A stretch of DNA of 64,000 bases from Brachynemurus nebulosus (lineage: Eukaryota > Arthropoda > Insecta > Neuroptera > Myrmeleontidae). The stretch lies in NCBI GenBank assembly GCA_035578155.1, contig JAPWDM010000011.1:17598185-17662184 (forward strand), given 5' to 3'. The translations under genes and the position numbers were made by a program. Each line of letters begins with the position of its first letter. The first letter of the stretch is position 1. This document shows positions 26,128-38,250 of this stretch, piece by piece. The notes beneath the pieces were generated by a model. It made no database searches. It was not told the origin of the DNA and worked only from the letters and a program-made list of their open reading frames with translations.

Positions 26128-26453
26128 CTAACATATAGGCAACCTTGTTAATTTTATGCAATTTTTGTTTGTACAAGACTTTACCAGTTCTTCTTTTGCG
26201 AATTCTGTCAGCTCAGTTATTTCGACTTTTCCTGTATAAATAATACCTTTGCCATATATTAATATTTTGGAAAATATTAGCTGCGGAATAATGAAATGTG
26301 TCATTTTTAAAATGAGAATGCGTTGGGACTGGGATGCGTTTCCCAACTAATTTCAGTTGCTAAAATATTCGCCATTCTTGCCATTAAAAATATTCTTTTG
26401 AAAGATTTGTTTTGCAAAAACGTTGGTCAATCCACTTTTACCAAAATTTTTTC

Positions 26454-26590
26454 TGCTTTATAATTTAGATAAGAGACATAACTCACTTTTACAAATATTT
26501 AGGCGACTTATTCCTTAAACTTTGCTTTATAATTTAGATACGAGACATAACTCACTTTTACAAATATTTAGGCGACTTATTCTTTGAATT
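26454..26590. repeat. Tandem duplication, 2 x 70 bp
   Basis: Two copies starting GCTTTATAATTTAGATA and containing GAGACATAACTCACTTTTAC, differing at few positions. It lies just downstream of the donor side of first exon B, inside the intron. Confidence 0.85.
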
Positions 26591-26837
26591 TCTACGAATG
26601 ACTACTGAACATATTCGAAACTTTTGATAAACTGTTGAAATGTTATAATTTTTTCAAATGTAAGATATTCATAAATGAAAAAATCTGGAATGAAAATGAA
26701 TAAAACATTATATTTCTATATATGAAATCAAATTTCCCAAAACTAAATCAAATGAAAACTACTTAATTAAAATTATGAGCAAATGATGGAAATTCTACTG
26801 ACAACAACTGACTGAATGGTTGATTGACTACTATTAC

Positions 26838-27336
26838 CTTCCAATAAGAGATCTTCGTCCAAAGATTTCGATTTGGATGGCATCCCATCAAAATCGGTTG
26901 CAATCTCCTCATCGTATTCGTACGGGTCATCAAACTCGCTGATATCGTATTCCTCTTCCTCATCCACATTTGCCGCATCATCATTATCAACTAAACCCTC
27001 ATCGGCAGGATCGATAAAGAATTTTGTGCCAACACTGCTTGCAGTCTCTACACCCGAATCATATTGTGTGGCCACAATATTATTGGACTCTAATGGATGC
27101 CGTTGCTCGTTGTGCAGTTGATTCGCCAGTTCGAGCCACCGATCAATTACGCCACGTTGTAAATTACGATAATTTTCGAAATGGTACGATTGTTCCCGAC
27201 AATTATTTATCGATGATGCGATCGACGCTGTCCCCGAAGGATTGAACCACCAGTCAATATTACTACTGCTCTCGTCAGTATCACTGCTATCAATATAGGG
27301 GATTGATAACGACACGGATGAGGAATAGGAGGCCAT
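26838..27336 (-). CDS. milt: Alternative first coding exon B of milton/TRAK-like gene (partial CDS)
   Basis: ATG at 27336 opens 166 codons plus one base up to GAAG|GTAATA, a splice donor. The translation starts MASYSSSVSLSIPYIDSSDT, has an aromatic/basic middle (HFENYRNLQRGVIDRWLELA, then QLHNEQRHPL) and a strongly acidic tail rich in Asp/Glu (NVDEEEEYDISEFDDPYEYD). It ends EDLLLE. Base composition is clearly less AT-rich than the flanks. The phase-1 end joins the exon at 9465 as [14 protein letters not shown], the same join predicted for the exon at 63.8 kb, so the two look mutually exclusive. The acidic segment is likely disordered, and no signal peptide or membrane segment is visible. The reading frame continues only briefly past the donor (to 26773), which supports exon status. 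Gene membership is inferred from strand, phase and distance, not from homology of this exon. Confidence 0.68.
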
Positions 27337-27656
27337 ATTGGTGCAACAAAAACAAAAATACTACATTCAACAACTATAGCAGCTTAGCATAATTTTTGGC
27401 AGTGTGTATTTAGAACAGTTGCGGATATGGTGCTCGGTGGTGGGTTGGGCACAATGAATGATGGTGCAACAAGAACAAAGTTGAACGTTTATATTTCGGA
27501 TATCACAGATAACAGCAGTGTTTTGGGAATTCACATCAAAAACACACTTGTCCTTTTAACTCATCACAAACACTAAAATGTTTTATTATTAAAAGTTTTA
27601 ATTATTTTCGCGACAAGAGTAGATAGCAACGTTCGTCTCATCTGCAGCCATCCTGA
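27337..27656 (-). other. Probable 5' untranslated region of first exon B
   Basis: This is the stretch between the candidate initiator/acceptor and the ATG at 27336. It contains the short upstream ORF described for that site and several A-rich tracts (CAACAAAAACAAAAATAC on the plus strand) just before the start codon. There is no long ORF on either strand. The 5' UTR call rests only on position. Confidence 0.3.
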
Positions 27657-27664
27657 CAACTGAA
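27657..27664 (-). promoter_or_regulatory. Candidate initiator or 3' splice site upstream of first exon B
   Basis: Minus strand reads TTTTTTTCAGTTGTCAGGAT. TCAGTTG fits the arthropod initiator consensus, and the same bases also look like a polypyrimidine tract plus AG acceptor. About 320 bases downstream is the ATG of first exon B. Just after the site an ATG opens a 17-codon upstream ORF (MAADETNVAIYSCRENN, stop). Either transcription starts here or a 5' non-coding exon starts here. The sequence alone cannot decide. Confidence 0.28.
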
Positions 27665-29699
27665 AAAAATATATTCACAATACACATACGGCCGTACGAC
27701 TAACTAGTCGACTACATAATACGCGAATACCATATAGGTAAATGAGTAGTATGTATTGTTTTTAAAGTAATTTTTAATTTAATCTTATCGAGGCTTATTA
27801 ATCAAGTGAGATATTCATTTGTTCTCCACCTAAAACCTGTATATGTATATAGTTAGCATACAGATATAACATAATAATAGCTTAGCTCTATGTATGTATT
27901 AACTTGTCTTACTTTTTTCTACATTCGACATCCTTATTTTGTCATAGTCATGTACTTTTACACTACAGTGTAAAAATCAGAATTCCTATAGACAAAAAGC
28001 CACATATAATAACAACACTGAAGTCACTGCAATACGAAAATATCTACAAAGTATGACAAGGAAAAAAAATAATGTTTGTCTCTCAGAGGTTAATTTGAAT
28101 ATCATTTACTTTTTTTACAACTATTATAAAAATATCTTTTCTTATATCGAAAAACAGATTATTCTTAAGTTATAAGAGACTTTGCCATAAAATGTCCTAT
28201 TCTCTTACAAAAGTGCAACTGTCTGCGGGGTATTTGTTTCTCATTGTTAAAGTAACATTGTTCGTACTGTGCAAATTTGAAAAAATGTTTATACTCCTGC
28301 GAAATAATTTAGTATAGTTTACTCTGTATTATTCCTACTATAGTTTAGTGATCTTCAAAGTATAAACAATAAGAGAGACATCTGTATTATAGTGATAGAT
28401 TCTTAATTTTGATAAAAAAAAGTTCCGATTACTGTGACTACTATCGAAAAAGGCTGTTTAACAATGATGTGTCGATCAAAGCATATCACATAATTAAATA
28501 AAGTGCTATTTTTAGCAAACCGTTATTTGAACAAATATGGTACGTTTTACTTAATTTATTTACAATCCTACATCTGTTAAATGAATTTTTCATTAAAATT
28601 AGTGTGACCAGCTGAGTAAAAGGATTAAAAATATGCAGTTAATTTTGATAAATACATTTTTATGAAATTATTAAGACCTTCCATTCTCATAATTACTTAC
28701 GTCTTGCGAAGACACAGATAACAGTTCGTAGAAAGTACATTTAAGCTATATAAGATCTACTTAATCTTTTGATTAAACGATTTTAGAAATAAACGTACTG
28801 CAAATACGTAAATAGACAGACAGTCAATAAAAAGAGAGTTTGTAATGAATGCTACAAAATAGCAGAGACTAGAAAGGCAAAGACAAAAGTAAAAAAAAAC
28901 ATTTCGAGTAATTACATGATTTTTTATACACGTGATATATCTTAGCGTTTTGTTGAATATCGAATATTTTTGACAATAAGCGTAACTTTGTAACGATAAG
29001 CATATAATTTCGCGTTAATTTTGTAAGAATTAATCACATCTTAAGTTTGTTTGGTACAGTTAATTTTTTGCTATTGTTTTTTCGTGAACAAAAACATACT
29101 ACAAACTTAAATACACAACTTAGTAATGAGGAAAAAAACAAGTCATGAGAATTATGCAAATAATGTCTCTTCCTCCTACTGTGTTTTATGTTATTTAAAT
29201 AAAATTATAATATAATTCACATTCAATTATTTATAATAAATATAAAAATAATAAGTTGTAAGGTGCGTGTTATGAACAATGACCGCTAAAAATTATCTCA
29301 TCATTTCAGTTTATAACATAATGTTTGTTTTAATTATTTAACAATCACAACTAACTACTTGATGTGATAGCTCATTACTACATTTTTAACTATGCACATA
29401 TCTAGATTAATGAGTGGGTACCTATAGTAGTAAACATTTGCATATTTATTAAAATTTTAACTTTCCGGGTCAACAAATTGTCAGTATGATTATACATTAC
29501 ATAGACTGGTGGTACCTTGTAAATTTTCTCAAATGTATTCGTATTTAACCTAGTTGAGAAAATTTTCTTAATTTTAATTAAAATATATAGGTAGGTACTC
29601 AAACTAATAAATCGATGAAACATTTTTTTTTTCGGCAATAAATAACAGAAAAATAGAAAATCAAAGTTTAGCATGGAATAATTGACTTCCAATTCGCCT

Positions 29700-29940
29700 G
29701 ACTCCAGCCCAGAACCAGGGCTGTGGAGAGAAATGGCGGGCCACGGGAATAAACCGCATTTTTTTAAAGTTTCCTCCCCAAAAATAAGTGGCCCGCAAAA
29801 AAAAACTCAACTTTTTACTCGGGCCCTCTATCGACAACTACGGGCTCCCTCTTCAAGTCCGGGTTCCGGGGCTACAATCCCGGCTCCCCCACCCTCTCGT
29901 CGGGTCTACTCACGACCTTGGTTTTTTTCGTGGGGGTGTC
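29700..29940. repeat. GC-rich transposon-like fragment
   Basis: Contains CAGGGCTGTGGAG, a common start of hAT-type elements, preceded by TGACTCCAGCCC. GC-rich modules follow (GTGGCCCGCAAAAAAAAACT; CGGGTTCCGGGGCTACAATC). A matching second end was not found. The overlapping frames (97 and 112 codons) are compositional artefacts. Confidence 0.42.
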
Positions 29941-30669
29941 TTATTGTTACTCAACCTGAATTTATATTTTTTTAAGACACCTTCCATCAATCTGATCTTG
30001 TTGAAATTTCTACACACGATAATTATTATGTTAGAGCCAAATAACCTAGATTTATTTGGTAGATTTTACTCAAGGAGTTGGTATAAAAAATGTACCCTCA
30101 AAAATTCAATTATTATATTAATGTAATAGATAACGTCATACGAATGTAAAAAAAATTTATAATATAAAACTATTTCATATCAACGTCCTGTGTTAATTTC
30201 AGCTAATTATTTTCAATAGTTTTGAAGAAAAAAATTTTAAAATAAGGGTTAAAACCCCATATCTCTGACAATATACGGGGTAGAGATCTAATACCCATAT
30301 ATTTTCGAACATTACTCACCATAAGCAATATTTTTGAAAAAGAATAACCGAAAAAGGCGCTGGGTCGAAAACCTATATGCTTAACCAGCTAGACTCTTTA
30401 CATCAAAGTATTTTTTACTAATAAAGTACGATTTATTACGTAGAAAAACTTAAATCAGTCTTAAGTACTAATTATGGACTACATAATAATTAAAAATGAC
30501 ATATGTGCTTTATGCAGCTCCGTGCCTGAAATACACATAGATCAGGCGCCTCCTACAAAAAATTTCGCACCGCGCCACACTACCAACCTAATGGACGCTC
30601 AGCTTAACAATTCTATTTGAAGTTTAAATTTTTTTGAATCTTTACATCGTGATCGCACTTATCAGTCGG

Positions 30670-30832
30670 CTAGGCCGGACCTACAGTTGTTACGAGGGGG
30701 GAAAACTTTGCTGTTGGCGCCCTCCCCGAGAAAAATACTTTCCCTGAAAGTGACGAGCAAAAAAAAAACTCTAATTCATCGTTTTGGCACCCCTAAAATC
30801 TTGCCCCCGCTGCCCCCCTAGATCGGGCCCTG
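30670..30832. mobile_element. Short GC-rich hAT-like MITE (163 bp)
   Basis: Perfect 8-bp target duplication TCAGTCGG at 30662-30669 and 30833-30840. Ends: CTAGGCCGGACCTA and, reverse-complemented, CAGGGCCCGATCTA. Interior: GC-rich arms around an A-rich centre. Confidence 0.8.
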
Positions 30833-31538
30833 TCAGTCGGTACCTATTTTACTACTTATTGTAAATAATTCATATGGCTGTTTGAAGCTCAAAATCTTGA
30901 TCGTATCAAACCAATAATCTAACATAAAATCTTTAAAAAATCAATGTCAGTTCAAACTGTGATATTGTTCTTTATAATCAAATAAAAACTTTCCCTGTAC
31001 TTCTTTACGGTTAAATTAATTCTCGTCAATTAATAAGTCGTGTAGAAATTCAAAACAAAAATACTTATTTAGAACAGAGATAAGAATGAACATGCAACAT
31101 TTGATAAAAATGATGCATGCTGAGAGGAAAAAAATTAATTTTATTATTTTTGGTTCCTTTTGTAACGAATTTAACGGTACATTAAAATATTTCTCACTAA
31201 AAAAATGTCGTAATTGAAAGATTAAGACAATAAACAAAAAAGACAATTAGAACGATACATAGAATTTAATTATTGTAATTTCAAAATTAGTATAAATGCA
31301 CTGACAAATGGTCTATCTGAGAATATATCATTTACGAATTATTTCTAGTATGTGTGAAGCTAATGCATATTTTGGTGTCATTGTTAACTTTAAAATAGTA
31401 CCAGTTTTATTATTTTTGTATTTATTGTTATAATAATCTTGCTTTTGTTACGTATGTAATTAATAAAAGTTTTATAAGATACAACAAATTTCATCCAAAT
31501 TAAAATTACAGGATACCATATAATTATACATAATAATA

Positions 31539-32136
31539 TTAGGTTGTTCGGATCAAACCCGTCCATACAGAATCTTGAATAAAAGACATAGTTTTCATAT
31601 GTTAGTCTGTATATTTAAGGATCAATTAGGCGTAGTCACCCTGCGCATTTATAACAGCTTGCCAACCCTCAGATCCATCAGATGGTTCAAAAATTGGATA
31701 TAGCGACTATGATTTACAGTTTCCTATTGAGGCAGTAATTCATAATACTTTAGATGACAACGCAAGGGCTCATCGTCATTTATATGTGGAGGCATGGATG
31801 GATTAATAACATAACATTGAGCGTTGGATCAAGCCACCATATTCCCCCGACTTGAATCCATGAGATTACGGTTGCTTTCATCAGCTTAAGAGAAGAATTG
31901 GTGGCGTTGCCTACCCTGATGCTGATGCCTTACCAAAAGCTTTGGATAAAGAAATAATAGATGGCAATCAACATGGGAGGTACCAATCAGTAAGAAAACT
32001 ATCTGAGCGCTGACAAGCTGTTACAAATGCGCAGGGTGACTACACTTAATTGATCCTTAAATATACAGACTAACATATGAAAACTATGTCTTTTATTCAA
32101 GATTCTGTATGGACGGGTTTGATCCGAACAACCTAA
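31539..32136 (+). mobile_element. Internally deleted mariner-like element with ~136-bp terminal inverted repeats
   Basis: 598 bp between TA dinucleotides (31537-31538, 32137-32138). The left (31539-31675) and right (32001-32136) arms are nearly identical inverted repeats beginning TTAGGTTGTTCGGATCAAAC. The interior keeps the C-terminal part of a mariner transposase on the plus strand: LDDNARAH at about 31753, then KPPYSPDLNP-stop-DYGCF and HQLKRRIGG. The DNA-H aspartate and the D of NP-xD, about 35 residues apart, are the second and third catalytic acids. Stops at TAATAA (after AWMD) and TGA (in NP-x-D) break it, and the N-terminal two thirds are missing. It cannot make transposase but has intact ends. 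Confidence 0.88.
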
Positions 32137-32738
32137 TATTCCGACGAATTATGAAGAAATGCATCTACAGAAGTGGTACTAAATGAATTCAAGAAGTTTC
32201 TCCCGGTAATAACAATGAAGACTGACATTAAGTCAAAGTTTTATAGTCCTAATATTTTTTTTGAAAAATCAATTCCTACACCGCTGAATTTTATAGAACG
32301 AAGAGAAAAAAATATTGTCTACATTTTTATGTCGAAAGCATCTTATATACCTCATTTCATATACAATTAATCATGAGTTTTCATTAAAAAATTAAATAAT
32401 TCTTATATTCCGAACAAATCAATCTTCAATTCTTTTCTAAAAACAAATTGCAAACTTAAAATTTACGTAAATGCAATAATGAAACAGATAAAGCCAAGAA
32501 AACGGAAATTATTTAAATTCAAAGTGACGAAGCATGGTTAAATTTAACTGAAATGAACCACATTACCAGAATTAATTGAAAAAAATATTTGTAACCCTTT
32601 ACATGAATTTGTAGTTGTCGTTAGGCACAAATGTGAAGTTTGTGGGTCTATTTCAACCAATGAATACTTAAAATTTATTTTACAGAAACAAACAAATCAA
32701 CAGAAAAAATCTGCTTTAATAACTACGATGTTTTGACC

Positions 32739-32820
32739 AGTGTTTCTCAACCGTCGGTCCGGGGAACGGTGTCTGGCCATGAAAGTAACTCACCGGTCCG
32801 CATTATACGACCTAATCTAT
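32739..32820 (+). mobile_element. hAT-like terminus next to a tandem array
   Basis: Starts CAGTGTTTCTCAACCGTCGG and then TCCGGGGAACGGTG, the typical layout of a hAT MITE end. No mirrored end or 8-bp duplication was found to the right, so the element may be truncated or may include the array at 32820-33425. Confidence 0.5.
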
Positions 32821-33425
32821 TTAAAATTTTAAAAAAAATCCTTCAAATTTCTGTAATGCATAAAAAATCCATATTTATCTTAATTACAAGACAGTCAAAA
32901 TGGTCGGACAACGACATTTCATATTACATGATCAAATGTTATCCTAACTAATGGCGGAAATGATTCCAGGATACAATAATTTTATTTAGAATTAAAGAAT
33001 GGTTTTGAAACATTTCTCTAATATCTAAAAAGGTGTCGATACTTATGTTAACTACATGATAGACAAAGTAGTCGGACAACGACATTTCATACTACACGAT
33101 CAAATGTTATCCCAACTAACGGCGGAAATGATTCCAGGATACAATAATTCTATCTAGCTTTTAAACATTTCTCTAATGCTTAAGAAAGTGTTGATATTTA
33201 TCTGAATTACATGGCAGACCAAGTGATCGGACAACGACACTTCATATTACATAACTTCATATTATTCCATTTAATAGCGGAAATGACTGCAAGCTACAAG
33301 AATTCTATTTAAAATTACAAAATTGTTTTAAATATTTCTTTATAATGCTTAAGAAAGTGTCAAAAATTATTTCAGTTATATGATTGACCAGGTGGTCGAA
33401 AAAAGACATTTCTTACTGGAAGACT
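32820..33425. repeat. Tandem array, about 3.5 units of 155-168 bp
   Basis: The marker GTCGGACAACGACATTTCAT (or variants) begins at 32903, 33071, 33226 and 33394, giving spacings of 168, 155 and 168. Units also share ACTAAtGGCGGAAATGAtTCC-like and GAAACATTTCTCTAATGC-like blocks. Divergence between units is appreciable, so the array is not recent. No frame is kept open through it. Confidence 0.85.
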
Positions 33426-35960
33426 TAAGGTAGTACCTTGTGACATGCTAGTAGAACAAATTGCAAACCAAAATTACTTTATGTCATTATTATCTGTATT
33501 AGTGGATAGATGTTGATACGTACTAACTAGTTTTCATACCAACATGTACATGCATACTTTCAAACAGCCTGTGTATAGACACTTATACTATCAAAGTTTC
33601 TTATTATAAATGCTCTGGCATCATTGTGATTTACCCAACAAACATATTAAGTGGTATGCATATGCGTTTGGAGCGCTATACTTTTTCACATGTACAAGAT
33701 AGACAGGTGCTTTCGCGAGACTTTTTTGTAGAGAATTCGATTTTCTACAAAAAAGGTCTTAACACTTTTTAATGTATCTATCACCGTTTTCGTTACGTAA
33801 GCGGAGAAAGGTCAAAAAAAGCTATTCATGAATTTTCAATATTGTTTAAACAATATAAAAAAAAAACATTTCCGGGAGTTAACATTTTGCACAAATGTTC
33901 CCCTCGGCAATCCCTACAAGAATCTTTTTTTTTTAAAAATATTTATATCTATTCTAAAATTAATGTTTAGTGAGACAGAGCTTAAAATTAGTGCTACTGG
34001 ACTATTAATACGTATATAATTTTCAATACATGATAGTATTTTGTGTGACACACATATATACTGTATACAAGTAAATACGAATAAACCTGTTATTTAATAT
34101 ACAGGGTTGCTTCGGTTTAGTTACTTGAAATTGGTGTATTTATTAAAATACTATAATTTCTCTGATGATATCTTCAATTCAAAACGATCAACAAATAATT
34201 CAATTTTTTCTTAATACATTCAGAACTTATTAATCTTTCTTTACCTAGTTTTTTATTGAATTCTGTAGAGTCATTATATTGTTAAATACAAAATAAGGGT
34301 ACGTAGTCAGAATTTTGAGATCTAATACATGAAGTAGATACAAACTTTAAGCCTAATTATCTTAACTCAGAAGCGATCAATCTTTTCCAAATTAAAAGGA
34401 CAATCAGATATAGTATTCTTCTTTATACTATTAAAATTTGGAACTATTCTGTCGAAAAGTTGAATGTCGAGGTAACTGCCTTAATACTATTTCAATTTAT
34501 GACGGAAATAATTTCAAGCTATATTGAACAATATATTGAAGAATTATTGAACAAATCAGTCAAAGAAGAGTTCAATAAAAAAGAAAGGACAAATATCAGC
34601 TTACATTTAACTACTTCTTCCTGTATATCGAAATACTTGATTATTTTTCTTATTATATACAAAAGAAAGAGTCTATTTACAATAGCGTATTGTCACGCGT
34701 CACACATCGTGACAAAAAATTGTACGCATGATGCACATCGACTTTATTATTATTTAATAAAGACACAATAATCATTTGTAACTAATTATACTGTGAATAA
34801 AGTTTTATGTAATTAATTGAAATACAATAGCAATGTTAATTAATTAATAATTAACACACTAATGTTTAGTTAAATTAAACTAAATGGCGCTATCTTTACA
34901 TCATATTTTAAGTAAATAATATGCGTAAAGTTGGTGGTATCAACATTTTCTTGAAAAATTAATTTCTATTCTTTCTACCTCTGAACAATGAATGGTATTT
35001 GTAGAATTAGAATTATGTACAAAGTATCCTTATTTGTCTTTAGTTCTTAAAAATTTGTATGATTTCATATTGCGTTGCAGAGAAAAACCGATTTTCATAT
35101 GACGTGAAATAATTTATGTCGAAGTACAAAACAGAGTAAATATGACTCCAGTCATGCAATAAATTACATGTGCCTTTTTATAACTAAATATTTTATTTTA
35201 ATTGGAAGCAGGGCAGTGTTTAAATGAATAAATTAGGGTAAATAAATTATCATAGGTTGTGTATTGATTTCACCCTACACAAGTAAAGTTCATTTGAATT
35301 TTGGATTTGAATAACGTAAAGGTTTTTGTTAATAAATAAAAGCAATGGTGAAAAAATTTGATTTTTTGTTCTTAACAGTTAAGTCGTCAGGGAGGAATTA
35401 CATTTTCTCCAAAAAGACATTTAAAGGTGGTTACTGATTAGAGCATTAAAGCGTTCTAGTGATTAAGGAACGAGTTTTGGATATGTTATTTTTTAGTACG
35501 TATTTAATAAACAAAAAGTTAGAATTTAAATCAACTTTGATGTACTTATAGTATTTTAGTTATTTAATTTTAAAAAGTGAGAAATGTATCGAAATTTATG
35601 TTAGCCACGTACTAAATATTGTTAGTTGGACGTGTATTTTTTTTTTTTTAATTATAAAATAAGTTTTTTCAAATACTTTTAAATTTTTAAAAAATTTAAA
35701 AAAAAAATTACCATTGTTACGACAACAATTGGTAAACTTTTTTAGAATTTAATAGTTTCGTAATCCTTAATGCACCAACCGGCCTAATTTAAGTTTATAT
35801 TTTTAATACTATGCATGGTTTAAAAAAATACAATAATTTTGTTTTCAGAATTCATCGTAGTAATACTTACTTTTCATTTTAAATATTTTAACATTAATTC
35901 ACAAATTAATACATTCATACTATCCTCATTTGTTTTTTCGTGATGCACAGTTTGATTATA

Positions 35961-36445
35961 CTGGATGTTCCGGCCGGATGTATACATACGATTTACATGT
36001 TAATTTTTAACATTGGATTCCCATTAGAAAAAAGTTTGTCACAAGAGTGCTTTGGATAAACATATTCTTATTATTTTTAATTTTCTTTTATAAAATAATT
36101 TTTTCAACCAAATTATCTGCACTATTTCTTCAACGGAATATTTTTTTGGTATTTTTATTATTTTAATATTTATTTTCAAGAAAATAAAAAAATGCCTTTT
36201 TGAATTTACAGCAGATGACACAAATATTTATTATGTAAAAATGTGAATTGCTTGAAAATTGTGACATTCATTTCTTTATTTTACTTCATTATTATTGTTA
36301 AAGCTAGAGTAACAGTAGTTATAATATTAAATTAGTATTATTAGTTTGTTTAAACCACTCTTGTGTCATAACTTCTTCCTTATGGGAATCCAATGTTAAA
36401 AATTAACATGTAAATCGTATGTATACATCCAAATGGGACACCTGG
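35961..36445. mobile_element. TA-flanked element with ~90-bp inverted repeats
   Basis: The left arm has GGATGTATACATACGATTTA then CATGTTAATTTTTAACATTG. The right arm (about 36,356-36,445) contains the same on the opposite strand. Outer ends: CTGGATGTTCCGG and, reverse-complemented, CCAGGTGTCCCAT. TA lies on both sides. The arms end in CACAAGAGTG around a loop of about 305 bases. Probably a Tc1/mariner-type or fold-back MITE. Confidence 0.72.
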
Positions 36446-37739
36446 TATATTTCTTTAAATTATCTAAATTTTTAAATAATTTTCTTCATATTTTTAATCA
36501 AACTTAAAATGTTGCTTTCAACTGTTTTTTTAACTTACTTATTAATCAGTGTTGTTATTATTTTTATTTTCAAATGTCAGTCTCACACATAAACACAATT
36601 ATGTAAGTACGTCATGTAATATATTTTATATTTTTATATTTTATCTATGTACTTCTATAATAATTAATTTTACTCAGAAGCCTGAAGAAGACGATAAAAG
36701 TCGAAACCGGTAGTCTTTAGGAAAAAACACATTTCTGTTTTCTTTAATGACCATCACTCCAAAATATCCTTAAAAATAATTTCCTTATTTCCAACTTCTA
36801 ATTACATATTATTTGAATTGTAAAATAATTAACAAATTCTTTATAGGAAAAATTTTAATGGAATTGAAGAAGAGGAAGAAAAACTATAGAAAAGAAATAA
36901 AAATATTATAAATTCTGTTATTAATATTTTAAAAATCAAATTTTTTGATACTTAAGGAATTTCATTAATAGCATAATGTTATCATGACACGTATTTAACA
37001 ATAAGATAAAATTTTGATAAAATAATTGAACTAAGAAAAAGCTAGTATTTGCTAATACAAGATAAAATTTATAAAAATATAAACACATATAATTTTAGTT
37101 CAATAAAATTACAAACGGACTTTTCCAGTAAAATAATTATATAAGCAGTTGTAACAATTGCTGTTGTGGAAAAGAATTCGTAGAAATAGCCATCAAGTTT
37201 AATAAACTCGACTAAGCTTAATACTTTTTTAAATTCCTCGGTGACAAATAGTTCGATAATGTTTCACAACTTTCACGTAAAATTAAGAGTGAAGAATTGT
37301 TTAAATTTATTCTTTAATGTGCCAAAGATAATACTAGAAGAGAAAAATCAATTAAAAGTATTCCTCGAGTTACACATACGGCTAATTACGGTTAATCATG
37401 TAAGTCAAGACTTAAATTTAGTATAGAATAACAGATTGCCTGACGTGTAACAGAAAACCATGGAACTTGATACTAGAGAGCAGGAAGAAAAAGAATTCTT
37501 CATATAGTTAGTGAATGAGCCAAATGAACATGAATGAAAGTGCCATCTATAACTCAAGTACTGAGTTATAGCATGGTGGCAACAGATTTTTAAAGACCAA
37601 ATTCCCTGACTTTTCCAGGTTTTCCAGTAATTTATTAAAAAATTCCCTGACTATTTTGCGAAAAATGTCGCCCCAAAAAGTTAAAAAAATTTCTTAATAA
37701 CTTTTTAACACTTTTTCTTAAAAAAGTAAATGAAGAGCA

Positions 37740-38066
37740 AAATACCCCTGTCGCAGCATCCTGCATAACATAGCGAATTTCCGTTTATAAAAATTAGTTT
37801 TTCTCGAAAACTAGTTGACATAGAAAAAAGTTTAAAGACCTTTTTAATGTAATTTTTTCTTCTCTTTTAACTGGTGTAAAAAATTTCGCAAAAATTTTTC
37901 AATAAGTGGAAATTTTGGCAAAAAAACTAATTTTTTGCAAGAACAAAAATCATGTTCCTGACATCCGACGTGTCTGGCTGACGAACTCATCCAAAGGTTT
38001 GGGACTTCCAATGTTCTCACCAAGTCTCGTAAAAATTGGATACTTCGTTCGAGAGTTATCGCGCGG

Positions 38067-38134
<68 letters not shown>

Positions 38135-38250
38135 TTTAGTGAATATTTTAGGGACCTCAAAACAAATTTCTGCCATAGTCCCGGGCTCAGGTCGCGTCAT
38201 GACAGTGGCTGTAATAGCTGAATTCTATTCTGGAAATTCGCTAAAAAGAA
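37740..38250. repeat. Dispersed repeat family, copy 3 (longest)
   Basis: Begins with the TACCCCTGTCGCAGCATCCT block, runs through CATCCAAAGGTTTGGGACTT and GAGAGTTATCGCGCGGACAC into a microsatellite, then TCATGACAGTGGCTGTAATAG and TTCTGGAAATTCGCTAAAA. The last blocks recur at 46620-46720 and, more weakly, at 1430-1530 and 16570-16640. Confidence 0.65.
38067..38131. repeat. (AC)n(AT)n compound microsatellite
   Basis: About nine AC units directly followed by about 23 AT units, inside the 37.6-38.4 kb element after GCGCGGAC. It produces Thr-His and Ile-Tyr repeats in the overlapping frames, which are not genes. Confidence 0.97.

Larger units (their letters stand above)
9466..26837 (-). other. 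Intron of about 17.4 kb between first exon B and the 9389-9465 exon
   Basis: Inferred from the two exons and their matching phase. It contains the elements listed at 15-16.9, 18.6-18.9 and 21.2-22.6 kb, plus 25-26.6 kb. I see no supported feature in 9,470-15,050 beyond short repeats (TCAGTAATaaTGTCAGTATT words at 9,790-9,920) and two less AT-rich patches (about 11,040-11,160 and 11,500-11,760). Those patches could be a non-coding alternative first exon or promoter, but nothing decides it. Nothing is supported in 16,960-18,600, 18,945-21,235 and 22,560-25,080. Confidence 0.55.

Noticed and set aside
34460..34771. 103-codon plus-strand frame
   Set aside because: Non-ATG start in the listed form, AT-driven composition and no recognisable motif.
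37844..38200. Frames with Ile-Tyr and Thr-His runs
   Set aside because: These are translations of the (AC)n(AT)n microsatellite.
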